Origin: Bacteroidales bacterium
GTDB lineage: Bacteria > Bacteroidota > Bacteroidia > Bacteroidales > JAADGE01
NCBI GenBank assembly: GCA_024762915.1
Contig: JANTGL010000072.1
Span: forward strand, 1-10,563
Direction of reading: 5' to 3'
Length of the DNA stretch: 10,563 nt
A program made the position numbers and the translations under genes. A model generated the notes under the pieces. That model saw only the letters and a program-made list of their open reading frames with translations. It ran no database searches and was not told the origin of the DNA. Positions 6,899 through 10,563 of this stretch are shown in pieces. The stretch's first letter is position 1; each line of letters begins with the position of its first letter.

Positions 6899-9800
6899 CT
6901 AAGCCCCTGCCGTAAGTTCAATAATTTTCTTATCTTCAGGATAATATAAAAAAGATTGTACGGGCAGTTTATATAAATCTTCCAGAAGTTGTCTGTATTC
7001 GTCCAATTGATCTTTGTATTTTTTATGATGTTTACCGAATTTGAAATCAATGACAATCAATTTTTCTTCAGAGAATAAAACTCTGTCGGGTATTCTGACT
7101 GTTCCTTTCTCCGTTAACAGCGCATCTTCATTGAGGACCTTATAACTGCCGTCAAACCAGTGTTTCACATCTTTATCCGTAATAATCTTGTTGATTTTTT
7201 CTTTTAGTTGTTTTGCTTCGTCTAAAGTTAACAGTCCTTCATAATGTTGCATCATCACTGATTTTTCCACATCTTTCACCGTATTGATATTTTGAAAAAT
7301 AAGATGCATTAATTTGCCGTGATTTACTTTTTCTTCGATTTCCGGAATACTTTCAATCAAAAAATCTTCGGAACTGAATTTTAGTTTTAATTTATTATGC
7401 CACTGATTATTAGGATACAAATCTTCATAAAAATCAGAATTTTGAGAATCCGTTATAAGCGCTTTTTCTTCAGTTTTATGATTCATTGAAAAATCAAAGA
7501 TTTGTGTTTCTTTATCATAAAAATCAGACAAATTAAACGTCCTCTCCTGCTCCCCTACTCCTGTTGTAACAGATTGATTAATAATTTGATATAGTATATC
7601 ACTTGTATTTTTAATCGAACGGTCGTTTTTACTTTTCGGATTTGGTTTTTTGACAGATGAAAAAGTAATTAATTCATTTTCTGCACGCGTAAATGCCACA
7701 TACAAAAGATTTACGGCATCAGTATAACTGTACAACATTTCATCGAAATAATCTTTTCGAAAAATAGTTTGAGCTAACTTACCGGAATATTTTATGGGTA
7801 AAAACGGAAAACGATTAAACGGAGTTTTGTCTGCTTTTGCCCATAAGATCGGTGCTTTGTATGCATTATGATTGAAATCGAAGTTGGTATAAGGCATCAG
7901 AACGGTATCAAAAGAAAGTCCTTTAGATTTGTGTATCGTCATTATTGTAAGGGCATTTATCTTATCTGAAATTTGAACCGAAGTATTTTTTCCTTTTTCT
8001 TCCCACCAATCAATAAATTCCGATAAATCAGAATATTTTCTGCGCGTAAATTCGACCAAACTGTTCTGAAATGTCTTGATATAAGCAAATTCCTGTGTTT
8101 TATCGTTTAAATTAAAAATTGAAATAAGTTCTTCGCTTAATTCGAAAAGTTCTTTTTGTGAAAAGATTTCAAAGTCATTGAAAAACCGTGACGGCAGTAA
8201 TTGCCTGTAACTTTCATCATGCAATGATAAAAATACGGTGTTTACATCCGTCAAATCATGGTTTAACTTTTGATATTCAAAAATTAATTGAGCTAAATTT
8301 ATTGTATCTTTCGGACTATCAATGTATTTCATAGCTGCCGTTAGTACTCGAACTGCTGAAGAATTTTCAATATAAAGTGATTCGCCTGAAATAATCTTAT
8401 ATTTTGCCCGATCGGATGTTTCATTTTGATAGCGTGTTAAAAGTTCCGTTATTTCCTTTGCTTGTTTATTTGTTCTGACTAAAATGCCGATATCTTTTGC
8501 ATTTTTTGTCTTGTTTTTAATCATTTTATCTATAATCTGCGGAAATTTTTCATCAAGTTGCTCCTGATAATCATCTTTTTCGAGAAAATATATTTTAACG
8601 CTTCCGCCTTTTTTATCCTTACCGGCAGGAACTTTTTGTTTTTGATCGGAATAAGCATCAATCAACATTCGGTCGTAGTTTTGTTCTTTAAGAGCTTCTT
8701 TTACGGTCGTATTATTAATTTCTTCAAGTTTTTCATTGTATTGATTCTGAAGTATTTGAGGGATAATTTCAAATATCGTATTATTGAATATAATGATATT
8801 TTCAAGACTTCGCCAATTGGTATCCAGTGTTTTTTCTTCGATAAAATTTGTTCCGATATCATTTTTAACACCCGAGAGTAACAATTTCCAATCACCGCTT
8901 CGCCAACGGTATATGGATTGTTTAATGTCGCCTACGATTAAATTTTTAAACCCCATGCTTAATGAATTTATTATAAGCGGTTTAAAATTTTCCCATTGAA
9001 AACCCGAAGTGTCTTGAAATTCATCAATTAAGATATTTTGAAAACGGTTTCCGATTTTCTCGTATATAAAAGGAGCATCGTTATTTCCGATAATTTCTTT
9101 CAGCAATAAGGTCGTATCACTGATGAGCAAAACATTATTTTCATTTCGATAATCCGGTAAAAAACCGGCTAAATCATTGATAATCCCGAATGAATGAAAG
9201 TTATTAATAATTTGTTGAGCCGTATAATAATTTTCATGATCTGTTTCAAAAAGTTGAAAATAATTTTCAAGAATTGAGGATAATTTTTCATATACCGATG
9301 TAATATCCGAAATCACTTCTTTTGTCGCAGATTTTGCATACCAATTTTCAATGCCTTCACGGGCATTTAAAATTGTTGCCGTGAAATCATCGTATTTTTT
9401 TTCTGTTGCAATTTTTTTCAGAAAATGATTTGAAACAGTTTTAAATTTTGCTCCCAATACATTATAATCAATACCTGAATCTTCGATTATTTTTTTATAT
9501 TGCTCAGCAAAAACGGTCATTTGCGTTTCAAAGATTTTTTTAATTTTGTTAAGTTCTGTTAAAAAGTCAGATAATTCATTTTTGTTAAATTTATGAATGC
9601 CGGAAGTATAGAGTTCTTGAAAGCGTTCTTTAAACAGTTCTTTTGCCAGTTGTTTAATATCTTTTTTAAAATCCCAACTCTTATTGTCTTCTGTTTTTGA
9701 ATTTGCAAATTGAATCAACCATTTTTGTAATTCTTTATTTTCTGAAATTGATGCATACAGCATTTCAGTTAATTCATCGATTACTTTATTCGTATCTAAT

Positions 9801-10198
9801 TCAATATCGTAAGATGAGTTAAGATTCATTTCAAATGCGAATGCTCGAATAATTTGTTGCACAAAACTGTCGATTGTATTTACATGAAATGCCGAATAAT
9901 TATGTAAAATTTGATTTTGAACCGATTGTGCTCTTTTTTGAACGGAAATTTCATCTTTCAGTTTACTTTCTTTTAATATTTCGGAATAATAGTCGGCATT
10001 TTTGCCTTTTTGAACAAGTTCGTTTAATTTTTTGAGAATACGTGTTTTCATTTCTTCAGCTGCTTTATTTGTAAAGGTCACAGCCAGTATCCTGCTGAAA
10101 TTATCCGGATTTTTAAAAGCAGTTTTCAGGTAATTTAATGTAAGTAAATACGTTTTACCCGAGCCGGCAGATGCTTTATAAATTTGTAATTTGTTCAC
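6899..10198 (-). CDS. AddA/RecB-type UvrD-family helicase with C-terminal PD-(D/E)XK nuclease
   Basis: Enzymes of this architecture unwind and resect double-strand DNA ends to prepare them for RecA recombination. The 1099-residue chain carries all superfamily-1A helicase motifs: I ASAGSGKT (9-16), Ia AVTFTNKAAEEM (39-50), VNTIDSF (106-112), II IDEFQDTS (391-398), III VGDIKQSIYRWR (422-433), IV DTNWRS (459-464), V TIHKSKGLSFD (754-764), VI LYVAFTRAENEL (832-843). A RecB-family nuclease domain follows: HGKLMH (960-965), PDRV (Asp1038), VIDFKFGK (Asp1051, Lys1053) and YKDQLDEY (1061-1068); the catalytic residues appear intact. Length is somewhat below B. subtilis AddA or E. coli RecB. The start is GTG at 10198: an in-frame TAA lies three codons upstream (10205-10207) and the next Met (residue 50) would lose Walker A. 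I see no cysteine in the whole chain. No AddB/RecC-like partner is in the window, so AddA versus RecB naming is open. Confidence 0.92.
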   Translation of the reverse strand: MNKLQIYKASAGSGKTYLLTLNYLKTAFKNPDNFSRILAVTFTNKAAEEMKTRILKKLNELVQKGKNADYYSEILKESKLKDEISVQKRAQSVQNQILHNYSAFHVNTIDSFVQQIIRAFAFEMNLNSSYDIELDTNKVIDELTEMLYASISENKELQKWLIQFANSKTEDNKSWDFKKDIKQLAKELFKERFQELYTSGIHKFNKNELSDFLTELNKIKKIFETQMTVFAEQYKKIIEDSGIDYNVLGAKFKTVSNHFLKKIATEKKYDDFTATILNAREGIENWYAKSATKEVISDITSVYEKLSSILENYFQLFETDHENYYTAQQIINNFHSFGIINDLAGFLPDYRNENNVLLISDTTLLLKEIIGNNDAPFIYEKIGNRFQNILIDEFQDTSGFQWENFKPLIINSLSMGFKNLIVGDIKQSIYRWRSGDWKLLLSGVKNDIGTNFIEEKTLDTNWRSLENIIIFNNTIFEIIPQILQNQYNEKLEEINNTTVKEALKEQNYDRMLIDAYSDQKQKVPAGKDKKGGSVKIYFLEKDDYQEQLDEKFPQIIDKMIKNKTKNAKDIGILVRTNKQAKEITELLTRYQNETSDRAKYKIISGESLYIENSSAVRVLTAAMKYIDSPKDTINLAQLIFEYQKLNHDLTDVNTVFLSLHDESYRQLLPSRFFNDFEIFSQKELFELSEELISIFNLNDKTQEFAYIKTFQNSLVEFTRRKYSDLSEFIDWWEEKGKNTSVQISDKINALTIMTIHKSKGLSFDTVLMPYTNFDFNHNAYKAPILWAKADKTPFNRFPFLPIKYSGKLAQTIFRKDYFDEMLYSYTDAVNLLYVAFTRAENELITFSSVKKPNPKSKNDRSIKNTSDILYQIINQSVTTGVGEQERTFNLSDFYDKETQIFDFSMNHKTEEKALITDSQNSDFYEDLYPNNQWHNKLKLKFSSEDFLIESIPEIEEKVNHGKLMHLIFQNINTVKDVEKSVMMQHYEGLLTLDEAKQLKEKINKIITDKDVKHWFDGSYKVLNEDALLTEKGTVRIPDRVLFSEEKLIVIDFKFGKHHKKYKDQLDEYRQLLEDLYKLPVQSFLYYPEDKKIIELTAGA

Positions 10199-10213
10199 GT
10201 ATGTTTATTTTTG
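10183..10213 (+). promoter_or_regulatory. Bacteroidota-type promoter for the TauE/SafE gene
   Basis: TTTG at 10183-10186 (-33 element) is followed after 19 nt by TATTTTTG at 10206-10213, an exact fit to the Bacteroidota primary-sigma -7 consensus TAnnTTTG. Transcription would start near 10218-10220, giving a leader of about 30 nt before the ATG at 10251. The -33 element lies inside the first codons of the divergent helicase gene. Confidence 0.65.
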
Positions 10214-10230
10214 TTATGAATTTTGTATTC

Positions 10231-10238
10231 CAAAAGTA
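10231..10238 (-). promoter_or_regulatory. Possible -7 promoter element for the helicase-nuclease gene
   Basis: The minus strand reads TACTTTTG here, an exact TAnnTTTG match, 32 nt upstream of the GTG start. The only candidate -33 element is TTG (complement of 10254-10256) with a 15-nt spacer, shorter than the usual 17-23 nt, so the assignment is tentative. If used, it faces the TauE promoter and the two transcripts would overlap. Confidence 0.4.
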
Positions 10239-10250
10239 TAATTTTTTTTG

Positions 10251-10563
10251 ATGCAAGCCGATTTAATTCGAAATATTGATGTTTGGTCGCCCGAAATAAT
10301 TCTTCTCCTTCTCGTAAGCGGATTTTTAATCGGTGTTATTAATACACTTGCAGGAAGCGGTACGGCAATCGGTTATGCCGTTTTTATGTGGCTGGGATTA
10401 CCGCCTGCATGGGCAAACGGAACAGTTCGTATCGGTGTTATTCCTCAAACATTTGCTGCCGCATTAAATTTTTACAAACATAAATTACTTGATTTAAGAA
10501 GTGTCGCATACATTGCCGTTCCGATTACAATCGGCTCTGTTCTCGGTGCTCAAATTGCGGTAA
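10251..10563 (+). CDS. Sulfite exporter TauE/SafE family membrane protein, N-terminal part
   Basis: The first 104 residues are visible; the frame is still open at the window end. TauE/SafE proteins are multi-pass inner-membrane transporters linked to export or uptake of small anions such as sulfite, sulfoacetate or other organosulfur compounds; the substrate here is unknown. Seen: a first hydrophobic segment at about 15-34 (PEIILLLLVSGFLIGVINTL), the family turn AGSG (34-37), a second hydrophobic segment at 38-50, the LGLPPAWANGTVRIG block (48-62) typical of the family's first repeat, a short hydrophobic stretch around 61-73, a basic YKHK loop (75-78) and another membrane segment at about 84-104. 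The ATG at 10251 is preferred; a TTG lies directly before it and an in-frame TAA just upstream (10239-10241) rules out a longer start. The gene is divergent from the helicase gene, 52 nt apart, with a good promoter at 10183-10213 and no Shine-Dalgarno. Confidence 0.85.
   Translation, partial: MQADLIRNIDVWSPEIILLLLVSGFLIGVINTLAGSGTAIGYAVFMWLGLPPAWANGTVRIGVIPQTFAAALNFYKHKLLDLRSVAYIAVPITIGSVLGAQIAV

Noticed and set aside
6862..7056. 64-codon minus-strand frame at the end of the helicase gene
   Set aside because: Overlaps the nuclease domain, including its catalytic Asp/Lys codons, in another frame; no sign of independent coding.
8558..8999. Short + and - open frames within the helicase gene, some with hydrophobic stretches
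   Set aside because: Phe/Ile-rich translation is the expected result of reading AT-rich Lys/Asn/Glu codons antisense; not membrane proteins.
6899..10198. Plain UvrD/PcrA helicase or a phage-defence nuclease-helicase
   Set aside because: The length, the ASAGSGKT-type Walker A and the C-terminal RecB-family nuclease motifs fit AddA/RecB; flanks are housekeeping genes with no defence neighbours.

Overview
The window is an ordinary low-GC chromosomal stretch, almost certainly from a member of the Bacteroidota. The evidence is the A-rich translation starts without Shine-Dalgarno motifs, a promoter of the TTTG-N19-TAnnTTTG type, the short 'FAQ' signal peptide on a TPR protein directly after gyrA, and the character of the GyrA and UvrB sequences. 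I see no mobile element, CRISPR array, tRNA or rRNA, and no defence or biosynthetic cassette. The content is mostly DNA-maintenance housekeeping.

Layout: (1) positions 1-399, + strand, hold the C-terminal end of an endonuclease/exonuclease/phosphatase (EEP) family protein, cut by the window edge. (2) A strong 35-nt hairpin at 411-445 separates it from uvrB (478-2487, +), the complete excision-repair helicase subunit. (3) A bidirectional terminator at about 2542-2580 lies between uvrB and a convergent minus-strand pair: gyrA (4123-6642) followed 32 nt later by an exported TPR protein (2588-4090), probably one transcript. (4) A 256-nt, very AT-rich non-coding gap (6643-6898) lies upstream of gyrA. 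(5) A 1099-residue AddA/RecB-type helicase-nuclease is encoded at 6899-10198 (-), starting with GTG. (6) A TauE/SafE-family membrane protein starts at 10251 (+) and runs off the window; a good Bacteroidota promoter for it lies across the first codons of the helicase gene.

Three genes share a broad theme of DNA topology and repair: UvrB in nucleotide excision repair, GyrA in negative supercoiling, and the helicase-nuclease in double-strand-break end processing. They sit in separate transcription units, so no dedicated multi-gene system is supported. No AddB partner for the helicase-nuclease is in view.

The points most worth a second look are the overlapping, face-to-face promoter arrangement between the helicase and TauE genes, the absence of any cysteine in the 1099-residue helicase-nuclease, the phenylalanine in GyrA where E. 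coli has quinolone-contact Asp87, the hairpin upstream of uvrB, and the coupling of gyrA to an exported TPR protein. I found no convincing undescribed system.
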